Below, piece after piece: positions 1 through 5,596 of a stretch of 5,596 nucleotides of DNA. The DNA is from CAYYJM01 sp964471755 (GTDB taxonomy: Bacteria > Planctomycetota > Planctomycetia > Gemmatales > Gemmataceae): positions 1 to 5,596 of the forward strand of contig CAYYJM010000354.1 of assembly GCA_964471755.1 (NCBI GenBank). Reading direction: 5' to 3'. The position numbers and the translations under genes are program-made. The notes below the pieces were generated by a model. The model made no database searches, was not told where the DNA came from, and saw only the letters and a list, made by a program, of their open reading frames with translations. Numbering within the stretch: the stretch's first letter is position 1; each line of letters begins with the position of its first letter.

Positions 1-2685
1 CACGTCGGCTTCCTCGGCCACGACCTGCACGGGCTCAAGTTCGGCCCCGATGGCAAGATCTACTTCTCCGTCGGCGATCGCGGCCTGAATGTCGAGACGC
101 CGAAGGGACGGATCGAACTGCCCGACGCCGGGGCCGTCCTGCGCTGCAACCCGGACGGCAGCGACCTGGAACTGTTCCACGTCGGCCTGCGCAACCCGCA
201 GGAGCTGGCCTTCGACGACTTCGGCAACCTGTTCACGATGGACAGCACCTCCGACTCCGGCGACCGGACCAAGTGGTATCACCTGCTCGAGGGCGGCGAC
301 AGCGGCTGGCGGATCGGCTACCAGTTCGGCACCTCGCTCGGCAATCGTGGACCGTGGAACACCGAGAAGATGTGGCAGCCCGGCGCGGCGGGACAGCCGG
401 TCTGGATCGTGCCGCCGCTGGCCAACCTCGGCGACGGGCCGTCCGGTCTGGTTCACTATCCCGGCATCGGCTTCGGCGACAAGTACAAGGGGCACTTCTT
501 CCTGGCCGATTTCCGTGGCGGGGCAGGGAACAGCGGCATTCGCACCTTCAAGAACGAACCGAACGGAGCCAGCTTCAAGCTCGTCGATGGCGGTCAATTC
601 GTCTGGGGCACTCTGCCGACCGACGTCGATTTCGGCTACGACGGCAGTCTCTATCTGAGCGACTGGGTCAACGGCTGGGGCCTGCCGAATCGCGGCCGAA
701 TCTACAAGGTCACCGATCCGGAGGGAGTCAAGAACCCGGCCGTCGCCGAGACGAAGAAGCTGTTCGCCGAAGGTTTCGAGAAACGCCCGGCCGACGAACT
801 GGCGAAGCTCCTGGGGCATGCCGATCAGCGTGTCCGTCAGGAGGCGCAGTTCACGCTCGCCGAGCGCGGCCGGGCGTCCGCACCGGCCCTGACCAGGGTC
901 GCGAAGTCGGACCCCGCACTGCTGGCTCGCGTCCATGCTCTCTGGGGCCTGGGCCAGATCGTCGCCGCCGCGCCCGAGGTCGGCAGCGCGATCGTCGATC
1001 AGACGAAGGCCGCCGAGGTCGAGGTCCGCACGGCCGCCGCACGAGTCATCGGCGATCGCAAGATCGCGGCCGGGCAGGACGCCCTGGTGTCACTCCTTCA
1101 GGATGAGTCGCCGCGTGTGCGGATGTACGCCGCTCTGGGTCTGGGTCGGCTCGGCAATCAGACCTGTCTGCCGGCCGTGCTGGCAATGGTGAAGGCGAAC
1201 AACGACCGCGACGCTCACCTGCGACACGCCGGCGTCATGGCCCTGGCTGGCACCCAGGACGATTCGGCGCTCACGCAGCTGGCGACTGATCCGCAGCCGA
1301 GCGTCCGTTTGGCGGCCCTGCTCGCCCTGCGCAAGAAGGGCAGCCTGGGCGTCGCGAAGTTCCTCGACGACGCCACGCCGCTGATCGTCGCCGAGGCCGC
1401 TCGGGCGATCAACGATACGCCGATCGCCCCGGCCCTGCCGAACCTGGCCGCCCTGATCCGCCGTCAGGGCCTCGACAAGGCGGTACTCTACCGCGTCCTG
1501 AACGCCGCCTTCCGCATCGGCACGCCGGAGATGGCCCGCGAGATGGCGAAGTTCGCGACACGCAACGACGTGCCAGTCGAGTTGCGCATCGAGGCGGTCA
1601 AGTGCCTGGGGGACTGGGCGAAGCCGCACGGCCGAGATCGCATCGTCGGCGTCTGGCGGCCGCTGCCGGAACGCTCGCCGGAGGTGGCCGCGACGGCGTT
1701 CAAGACGGCCATCGGCGGCATCTTCAGCGGGCCGGGAAAGCTTCGCGACGAGGCGGTCAAGGTCTCGGCGAAGCTCGGCATCAAGGAAGTCGGCCCACTC
1801 CTGATCGCGCGGGTCAGAGACCGGCAACTCTCCGATCAGGCCCGGATCGACAGCTTGCAGGCCCTGGAACTGCTCAAGCATGGCGATCTGGCCGCGACCG
1901 TCAAGGCTGCCCTGGCCGACGACGAGCCGCGTCTGCGTGGTGCCGCCCGGGTCATCCTGGCGAAGAAGGAGCCGGCCCAGGCGTTCGAGCAGGCGAAGAC
2001 CGTGTTGCAGTCTGGCCCGCTCGTCGAGAAGCAGGCGACGCTCGACCTGCTCGGCACGCTCAAGGTGCCCGGCGTCGAGAAGGTGCTGCTCGACTGGCTC
2101 ACCCGGTTCGATGCCGGTCAGGTGCCGGCCGAGTTGCACCTGGAACTGCTCGAGGCCGTCGCCAAGCGGCCCGAGTCGGCCCTGAAAGACTGGGTCAAGA
2201 AGTACGAGGCCGGCCGGGTCGGCAAGGACGCGCTGACGCGCTACCGCGAATCGCTCCAGGGCGGCGACGCGGCGGCCGGACGGGAGGTCTTCTTCAACAA
2301 GTCAGCGGTGTCCTGCCTGCGCTGTCACAAGGTCGGCGACACCGGCGGCGAGGTCGGCCCGAACCTGAGCGACGTCGCCGGCAAGCAGAAACGGGACTAC
2401 CTGCTCGAAGCGATCGTCGATCCGAACAAGATCGTCGCTCAGGGATTTGAGACCGTCGTCCTCGTGCTGTCCAGCGGCAAGACGGCGGCCGGCATCATCA
2501 AGGGCGAGACGGCCGAGGAAATCACCCTGATCACGCCGGAGGGCCAGACGCTGAAGTTCCGCAAGGCCGACGTGGACGAACGCCAGAAGGGCAAGTCGGC
2601 CATGCCGGAGGACGTCGTCAAGCAGCTGAGCAAACGCGAACTGCGCGACCTGGTCGAGTACCTCAGCACCCTGAAGGGGAAATGA
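1..2685 (+). CDS. PVC-type beta-propeller / HEAT-repeat / haem-binding (cytochrome c) dehydrogenase-like protein, 5'-truncated
   Basis: The frame is open from base 1 to the TGA at 2683-2685, giving 894 visible residues; the true start and any signal peptide lie upstream. Residues about 1-240 resemble the sugar-dehydrogenase-like beta-propeller of planctomycete 'membrane-bound dehydrogenase' proteins: HDLHGLKFGPDGKIYFSVGD near residue 7, GLRNPQE at 62-68, GGDSGWRIGYQ at 98-108, and a closing YLSDWVNGW...GRIYKV near 235. Residues about 260-740 are alanine/leucine-rich helical repeats of HEAT type (e.g. DESPRVRMYAALGLGRLG). Residues about 755-894 form the Pirellula/Verrucomicrobium-type haem domain: CLRCH at 772-776 would bind haem c covalently, and Met868 in SAMPEDV is a plausible distal ligand. 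From the family, the protein should be exported and transfer electrons from an oxidised substrate to its haem; the substrate is unknown. An internal ATG at 238 is not the start, because homologous-looking propeller sequence continues upstream of it. It is the first visible gene of a likely operon with the esterase. The domain call is secure; the enzymatic role is inferred. Confidence 0.93.
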   Translation, partial: HVGFLGHDLHGLKFGPDGKIYFSVGDRGLNVETPKGRIELPDAGAVLRCNPDGSDLELFHVGLRNPQELAFDDFGNLFTMDSTSDSGDRTKWYHLLEGGDSGWRIGYQFGTSLGNRGPWNTEKMWQPGAAGQPVWIVPPLANLGDGPSGLVHYPGIGFGDKYKGHFFLADFRGGAGNSGIRTFKNEPNGASFKLVDGGQFVWGTLPTDVDFGYDGSLYLSDWVNGWGLPNRGRIYKVTDPEGVKNPAVAETKKLFAEGFEKRPADELAKLLGHADQRVRQEAQFTLAERGRASAPALTRVAKSDPALLARVHALWGLGQIVAAAPEVGSAIVDQTKAAEVEVRTAAARVIGDRKIAAGQDALVSLLQDESPRVRMYAALGLGRLGNQTCLPAVLAMVKANNDRDAHLRHAGVMALAGTQDDSALTQLATDPQPSVRLAALLALRKKGSLGVAKFLDDATPLIVAEAARAINDTPIAPALPNLAALIRRQGLDKAVLYRVLNAAFRIGTPEMAREMAKFATRNDVPVELRIEAVKCLGDWAKPHGRDRIVGVWRPLPERSPEVAATAFKTAIGGIFSGPGKLRDEAVKVSAKLGIKEVGPLLIARVRDRQLSDQARIDSLQALELLKHGDLAATVKAALADDEPRLRGAARVILAKKEPAQAFEQAKTVLQSGPLVEKQATLDLLGTLKVPGVEKVLLDWLTRFDAGQVPAELHLELLEAVAKRPESALKDWVKKYEAGRVGKDALTRYRESLQGGDAAAGREVFFNKSAVSCLRCHKVGDTGGEVGPNLSDVAGKQKRDYLLEAIVDPNKIVAQGFETVVLVLSSGKTAAGIIKGETAEEITLITPEGQTLKFRKADVDERQKGKSAMPEDVVKQLSKRELRDLVEYLSTLKGK
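2674..2680 (+). promoter_or_regulatory. Shine-Dalgarno-like site for the esterase gene
   Basis: The purine run AAGGGGA lies inside the last codons of the upstream gene and ends 7 bases before the ATG at 2688. The in-frame ATG at 2682, which overlaps the upstream TGA as ATGA, would sit only one base after this run, too close for normal pairing. This favours 2688 as the start, although translational coupling through the ATGA overlap cannot be excluded. Confidence 0.5.
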
Positions 2686-2687
2686 GC

Positions 2688-4214
2688 ATGGCCCGGGCCT
2701 TCCTGTGTTGGACCGTGGTCGCGGCGGGCCTCGCCGCCCTGGCCACGGCGTCGCCGAACGCGAACGATCCGCTCCGCTTCGAGGTGACCCTCGCCGAGGG
2801 ACTGCTCAGAGGCCCGACCGACGGTCGCGTCTTCGTCGTCCTTGGCCAGAGGGGCCTTCGCGAGCCGCGCTTCCACATCGGCGACACGAGCAGTGCCGCG
2901 CCGCCGTGTCTCGGTGTCGATGGCCTGGCGATGACGGCCGGCAAGAAGGTGATCGTCGATGGTCAGGCGGTGATCTATCCGCTGGCGAAACTGAGCGACC
3001 TGCCGGCTGGCGACTACACCGTGCAGGCGGTCTTCGACTGGAATCGCGATCTGCGTCTGCCGAATGGTCCGGGCAACCTCTTCAGCAAGCCGAAGCGGAT
3101 GACGCTCGATCCGCTCCGGAGCGGTACGGTCGCCCTGGATCTGACCGAGGCCGTGCCCGCCGAGACGCTGCCGAAGGACGGCGAGCAGACGCGCTTCCTC
3201 AAGATCCGCTCCGCCCTGCTGAGTCAGTTCCACGGCCGGGACATCTTCCTGCGAGTCGGCATCGTGCTGCCGACGGGTTTCGACCGGGAGCCACAGCGGC
3301 GGTATCCGCTCCTGGTCCACATCGGCGGCTTTGGCACACGCTACACCTCGCTGCACCGGATCACTCCGCCGGACGACGCGCCCCCCTTCGTCCATCTCCT
3401 GCTCGACGGGGCAGGGCCGTTCGGCGATCCGTACCAGGTGAATTCGGCGAACAACGGCCCGTATGGTGATGCCGTGACCCGCGAGTTGATTCCGCTGATC
3501 GAGAAGAAATTCCGCTGCATCGGCGAACCGCACGCGCGCGTTCTGGCGGGGGCCTCGACAGGCGGCTGGGTGTCGCTCGCGCTACAGGTCTTCTACCCGG
3601 ACTTTTTCAACGGAGCCTGGTCGCACTGTCCCGACCCGGTCGATTTCCGTTCCTTCGAGCTGATCAACCTCTACCGCGATGAGAACGCCTTCGTTAACGA
3701 ATGGCGGCGGGAACGACCGAGCATGCGGACGCTGGACGGCGACATCCGCACGACGGTACGAAGCGAGACGCAGGTCGAGCGCGTGCTGGGTCGAGGCGAT
3801 CGCTGGGAACTGTCCGGCCTCGACTGGGCGAGCTGGAACGCGACATTCGGGCCGCGCGGAGCGGACAACCTGCCGGTGCCACTTTGGGATGGCAAGACGG
3901 GCAAGATCAACCACGCCGTTCTCGACCACTGGCGGAAGTACGATCTACGGCTGACCCTCGAGAAGAACTGGGCGACGCTCGCACCGAAATTGCAGGGCAA
4001 GCTCCACATCTGGGTCGGCGAGGCGGACGAATACTTTCTGAACAACGCCGTTCATCTGCTCGACGACTTCCTGTCGTCGCCCCGACGCGAGCCGAAGCTC
4101 GATCGGCGGATCACCTTCGGCACCGGTCGCAAGGGCCACGGCTGGCGTGGCCTGACGACAAAGGAGATGCTCACCGAGATGACGGAACGTATCACGAGGG
4201 CCGCACCGAGGTAG
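2688..4214 (+). CDS. Secreted alpha/beta-hydrolase, putative esterase (esterase D-like family)
   Basis: The product is 508 residues from the ATG at 2688; an in-frame ATG at 2682 would add two residues. The N-terminus looks like a Sec signal peptide: MAR, a hydrophobic stretch over residues 4-20, and an ATA|S cleavage site after Ala21. Residues about 27-145 form a probable beta-rich accessory domain that I do not recognise. The hydrolase domain follows from about 175. It contains an oxyanion-type HIGGFG at 211-216, the nucleophile elbow GASTG with Ser290, a likely acid Asp447 in VGEADEYF, and His484 in KGHGW, which together make a full Ser-Asp-His triad. The gap between Ser290 and Asp447 (157 residues) is long for this fold and includes a polar, Trp-rich insert (about 325-430) that could form a lid or substrate-binding cap. 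It should hydrolyse an ester outside the cytoplasm; the substrate cannot be read from sequence. Enterochelin-esterase-like or feruloyl/acetyl-xylan-esterase-like annotations would also be compatible. It begins two bases after the dehydrogenase stop codon, so co-transcription is likely. Confidence 0.88.
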   Translation: MARAFLCWTVVAAGLAALATASPNANDPLRFEVTLAEGLLRGPTDGRVFVVLGQRGLREPRFHIGDTSSAAPPCLGVDGLAMTAGKKVIVDGQAVIYPLAKLSDLPAGDYTVQAVFDWNRDLRLPNGPGNLFSKPKRMTLDPLRSGTVALDLTEAVPAETLPKDGEQTRFLKIRSALLSQFHGRDIFLRVGIVLPTGFDREPQRRYPLLVHIGGFGTRYTSLHRITPPDDAPPFVHLLLDGAGPFGDPYQVNSANNGPYGDAVTRELIPLIEKKFRCIGEPHARVLAGASTGGWVSLALQVFYPDFFNGAWSHCPDPVDFRSFELINLYRDENAFVNEWRRERPSMRTLDGDIRTTVRSETQVERVLGRGDRWELSGLDWASWNATFGPRGADNLPVPLWDGKTGKINHAVLDHWRKYDLRLTLEKNWATLAPKLQGKLHIWVGEADEYFLNNAVHLLDDFLSSPRREPKLDRRITFGTGRKGHGWRGLTTKEMLTEMTERITRAAPR

Positions 4215-4217
4215 CGG

Positions 4218-5186
4218 TCACGCGGTCGCCGGCTTCACGGTCGGCAGCTTGACCTTCCATGCCAGGCCGACAAGGGCCAGACATCGGATGACGTAGTAGG
4301 ACAGATCGATCTGCCACCAGCGCAGCCCGTGCCGGGCCGAGGTCGGGAAGGCGTGATGGTTGTTGTGCCAGCCCTCGCCGAGAGCCAGGATGCCGAGCAG
4401 CCAGTTGTTCGTGCTGTAATCGTTGCCGTCGTGCGGCTGCGTGCCCCACAGATGGCAGATCGAGTTGATGCCCCAGGTAACGTGGTGGAACAGGAACATC
4501 CGCGCGAAGCCGCCCCAGAGCAGGCCGAGCAGGGCTCCCATCCACGACATCGTCAGCAGTCCGCCGAGTACGGTCGGGATGAGCAGACCGAGGACGACCC
4601 AGAGCGGGAACAGGTGGCTGACGACGACCATGAGCGTGCTGCGATCGAGGTCCGGCGTGTAGCGTTCCATGTTCTCGGGTCGGGCGTCGAACATCCAGCC
4701 GATGTGGGCATGCCAGATGCCACGCAGGGTGCCCAGGATGCCGGTCCCGTGGCCGTGCGGCGAGTGCGGGTCTCCGGGCCGGTCGGAGTGCTGGTGGTGT
4801 CGGCGATGGAGCGCGACCCAGCTGTGGACCGAGCCCTGTGCGGCCATCGAGCCCAGGGCGGCGAAGATGAACCGGACCCAGCCGTACGTCTCGAACGACC
4901 GGTGGGTGAAGAGTCGGTGGAAGCCGACGGTGATGCCCAGAGCCGTCAGCAGGTACATGCCGACGAGCAGACCAAGATCGACCCAGCCGAACCCCCAGCC
5001 CCACAGCATCACGATGGCCGTCAGGAAGCCAGCGAGCGGGAAGATGATGATTCCGAGGTTGATCAGCTTGCGGACCAACCCGGCCGGAACGAGCAATTCG
5101 GTAGGACGCTCGGAAACCAAGGGATTGAGAGACAACGCTGGATCCTGCCTGCACATAGGGGGAATGCGAGTGCGAGAGTCGGCCAC
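4218..5186 (-). CDS. Acyl-CoA / fatty-acid desaturase (Delta9, stearoyl-CoA desaturase-like)
   Basis: The product is a complete 322-residue integral membrane di-iron desaturase that introduces a cis double bond into a saturated acyl chain, adjusting membrane fluidity. All the histidine boxes of the family are present: HRLFTH at 90-95, HRRHH at 127-131 (followed by DRPGDPHSPHG), and HNNHH at 274-278. The HHVTWGINSICH block at 234-245 supplies further ligand positions (Asn241, His245). Hydrophobic segments lie near 42-63, 69-89, 103-118, 186-209 and 211-233, fitting a four-helix membrane enzyme with cytosolic active site. The length is typical of bacterial acyl-CoA desaturases, and there is no fused cytochrome b5 domain, so a separate electron donor must be encoded elsewhere. 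The start is a GTG at 5186, chosen because AAGGAG lies five bases upstream; the next in-frame ATG (5156, residue 11) has no such site. It has its own promoter and converges on the esterase gene. Confidence 0.95.
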   Translation of the reverse strand: MADSRTRIPPMCRQDPALSLNPLVSERPTELLVPAGLVRKLINLGIIIFPLAGFLTAIVMLWGWGFGWVDLGLLVGMYLLTALGITVGFHRLFTHRSFETYGWVRFIFAALGSMAAQGSVHSWVALHRRHHQHSDRPGDPHSPHGHGTGILGTLRGIWHAHIGWMFDARPENMERYTPDLDRSTLMVVVSHLFPLWVVLGLLIPTVLGGLLTMSWMGALLGLLWGGFARMFLFHHVTWGINSICHLWGTQPHDGNDYSTNNWLLGILALGEGWHNNHHAFPTSARHGLRWWQIDLSYYVIRCLALVGLAWKVKLPTVKPATA

Positions 5187-5191
5187 GCCGG

Positions 5192-5197
5192 CTCCTT
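5192..5197 (-). promoter_or_regulatory. Shine-Dalgarno site fixing the GTG start of the desaturase
   Basis: On the minus strand AAGGAG is followed by CCGGC and then the GTG at 5186, a five-base spacing. This strong site decides for the GTG start over the internal ATG at 5156, which is preceded by a C/T-rich stretch with no purine run. Confidence 0.75.
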
Positions 5198-5246
5198 ACC
5201 ACCAGGTATAGGACACCGCCTCCCCAGTGGATCGTTTTCGGGCCGA

Positions 5247-5275
5247 ATTGTCCATTCCATTCATCTGGATGTCAA
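5247..5275 (-). promoter_or_regulatory. Sigma70-like promoter of the desaturase gene
   Basis: Reading the minus strand, a perfect -35 hexamer TTGACA (5275-5270) is separated by 17 bases from GACAAT (5252-5247), which matches 4 of 6 bases of the TATAAT consensus. Transcription would start near 5240 and give a leader of roughly 54 bases before the GTG at 5186, with the AAGGAG ribosome-binding site near its end. Position, orientation and spacing all suit the desaturase. No experimental start site is available, and planctomycete promoters are poorly characterised. Confidence 0.6.
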
Positions 5276-5292
5276 GAACAAGTTCGCAAAAA

Positions 5293-5310
5293 TCGCCTGA
5301 GATCAGGCGA
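5293..5310. promoter_or_regulatory. 18-bp palindrome upstream of the desaturase promoter, candidate operator
   Basis: TCGCCTGAGATCAGGCGA consists of two perfect 8-base arms around a two-base GA centre. It ends 17 bases upstream of the -35 box, at about -53 to -70 from the predicted start. Symmetry of this size is typical of a dimeric regulator site, and fatty-acid desaturase genes in other bacteria are often controlled by such regulators (the TetR-family DesT and FabR are known examples). The upstream placement would suit an activator or a looping repressor. It could instead fold as a short RNA hairpin in a transcript crossing the region. The palindrome is plain in the sequence; the regulatory role is inferred. 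Confidence 0.45.
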
Positions 5311-5354
5311 CTCGACGGTGATCGGGTGAGTGGAAAATTCGCGAGAAAATTTCA

Positions 5355-5411
5355 TCCGGCTGCGTGTCTCCAGGTGCCATGTCGAGACAAAACCGGACGG
5401 CGTTCGCCGTC
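5355..5411. repeat. Two overlapping small inverted repeats (alternative hairpins)
   Basis: The first structure is nested: TCCGG (5355-5359) pairs with CCGGA (5393-5397), enclosing TGTCTC (5365-5370) paired with GAGACA (5384-5389) around a 13-base loop. The second is GACGGCG-TT-CGCCGTC at 5396-5411, with 7-base perfect arms. They share bases 5396-5397, so as RNA or cruciform they would compete at the junction. Neither is followed by a T-run on either strand, so neither looks like a classical intrinsic terminator. Function unknown. Confidence 0.45.
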
Positions 5412-5444
5412 GTTGGGGTGGATCCCCGTAGGGCCAAAATGTAG

Positions 5445-5463
5445 GGTGGGCGGAAGCGCCACC
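5445..5463. repeat. Small imperfect hairpin GGTGGGCG-GAAG-CGCCACC
   Basis: GGTGGGCG (5445-5452) pairs with CGCCACC (5457-5463) around GAAG, with one bulged G. The sequence just before it (GTAGGGTGGGC) resembles a motif often seen in dispersed bacterial intergenic repeats, but repeat status cannot be tested in a single window. Confidence 0.35.
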
Positions 5464-5490
5464 GCCACCGAATCCGCTTCTTGAGCCACC

Positions 5491-5596
5491 ACAGCGCAAG
5501 CCCACCGATGCTCCGACGGGAGCGCAGCGACACCGATCAGAAAGGCATCTGCGGTGTCGCTGCGCTCCCGAGCGAGGATTGGTGGGCCTGCGCTGT
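5491..5596. repeat. Long imperfect inverted repeat, 45-base arms and 16-base loop, running to the window edge
   Basis: The left arm 5491-5535 and the right arm 5552-5596 are inverted complements at 39 of 45 positions with no gaps. The inner 19 bases (5517-5535 against 5552-5570, core GGGAGCGCAGCGACACCG) match perfectly, and so do eight bases at the outer tip (ACAGCGCA) and six of CCCACC. The loop is 5536-5551. Mismatches fall at 5499, 5507, 5510 and 5514-5516, so the structure is perfect at its core with a three-base internal bubble. The right arm ends with the last base of the window, so the repeat may extend further. It could be a dispersed palindromic element (REP- or MITE-like), a strong bidirectional transcription barrier, or the edge of a mobile element; no transposase is visible. 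Confidence 0.7.

Larger units (their letters stand above)
5187..5596. other. Intergenic region without a credible gene
   Basis: About 410 bases separate the desaturase start from the window edge. The part nearest the gene carries its leader, promoter and a palindrome. A locally AT-richer patch (about 5330-5353, with AAAATT repeated as AAAATTT) follows. The outer 240 bases are dominated by inverted repeats. Short open frames of 75-85 codons exist on both strands, but they cross the hairpins, show no recognisable domain, and have Arg/Trp- or Ser/Gly-rich compositions expected from repeat DNA, so I annotate no gene here. Confidence 0.7.

Noticed and set aside
1090..2139. 349-codon open frame on the minus strand opposite the HEAT-repeat region
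   Set aside because: It is antisense to a clearly coding frame. Its composition (Arg/Leu/Gln-rich, repetitive) mirrors the helical repeats on the other strand, and it has no recognisable domain; long antisense frames are expected at this GC content.
2439..3533. 364-codon open frame on the minus strand across the dehydrogenase-esterase junction
   Set aside because: It spans two well-supported plus-strand genes, lacks domain signatures and is Arg-rich; a GC-driven shadow.
4192..5202. Second minus-strand frame overlapping the desaturase (336 codons)
   Set aside because: It is an Arg/Pro/His-rich shadow of the real gene in another frame; the histidine boxes are in the 4218-5186 frame.
5205..5210. 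TATACC on the minus strand as an alternative -10 box
   Set aside because: No acceptable -35 hexamer lies 16-18 bases upstream, and the resulting start would leave almost no leader before the ribosome-binding site.
4329..5300. 323-codon plus-strand open frame opposite the desaturase
   Set aside because: The opposite strand encodes a complete desaturase with all histidine boxes. This frame would also run through the desaturase promoter and shows no motif.
5293..5411. CRISPR array
   Set aside because: The repeats are inverted and all different from one another, with no regularly spaced direct repeats.
5303..5533. Small minus-strand frames near 5272-5533 (76-77 codons)
   Set aside because: They run through the inverted repeats, have odd Trp/Arg- or Gly/Ser-rich composition and no ribosome-binding site that I can see. 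They are likely products of repeat DNA that get annotated as hypothetical proteins.
5491..5596. Terminal inverted repeats of an insertion sequence
   Set aside because: Only 16 bases separate the arms, so no transposase can lie between them, and no target-site duplication is visible; a stem-loop repeat is a better description.

Overview
The window is high-GC bacterial DNA whose coding sequences point to a member of the Planctomycetes/PVC group. The strongest evidence is the first gene, a multidomain protein with a beta-propeller, HEAT-like repeats and a Pirellula/Verrucomicrobium-type C-terminal haem domain (CLRCH motif). That architecture is abundant in planctomycetes and rare elsewhere. A finer placement (for example Gemmata-like) is a guess.

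Layout: (1) Positions 1-2685, plus strand: the 3' part of the PVC-type membrane/periplasmic dehydrogenase-cytochrome gene; its start lies outside the window. (2) Positions 2688-4214, plus strand: a secreted alpha/beta-hydrolase (esterase D-like) gene that starts two bases after the previous stop codon, so the two are almost certainly co-transcribed. (3) Positions 4218-5186, minus strand: a complete acyl-CoA/fatty-acid Delta9-type desaturase gene, convergent with the esterase and separated from it by only three bases. (4) Positions 5187-5596: about 410 bases without a credible gene. They hold the desaturase leader, a good sigma70-like promoter (TTGACA-N17-GACAAT, minus strand), an 18-bp near-perfect palindrome just upstream of that promoter, several smaller hairpins, and a long imperfect inverted repeat (45-base arms) that runs to the window edge.

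How the genes may work together: the cytochrome-dehydrogenase and the esterase look like an exported pair acting on an external substrate, probably carbohydrate or an esterified polymer; this is inferred from linkage and family. The desaturase is a separate transcription unit for membrane lipid unsaturation and has no evident functional link to the pair. I see no CRISPR array, transposase, tRNA, rRNA or defence system. The most interesting unexplained sequence is the palindrome-rich intergenic region at the right end.
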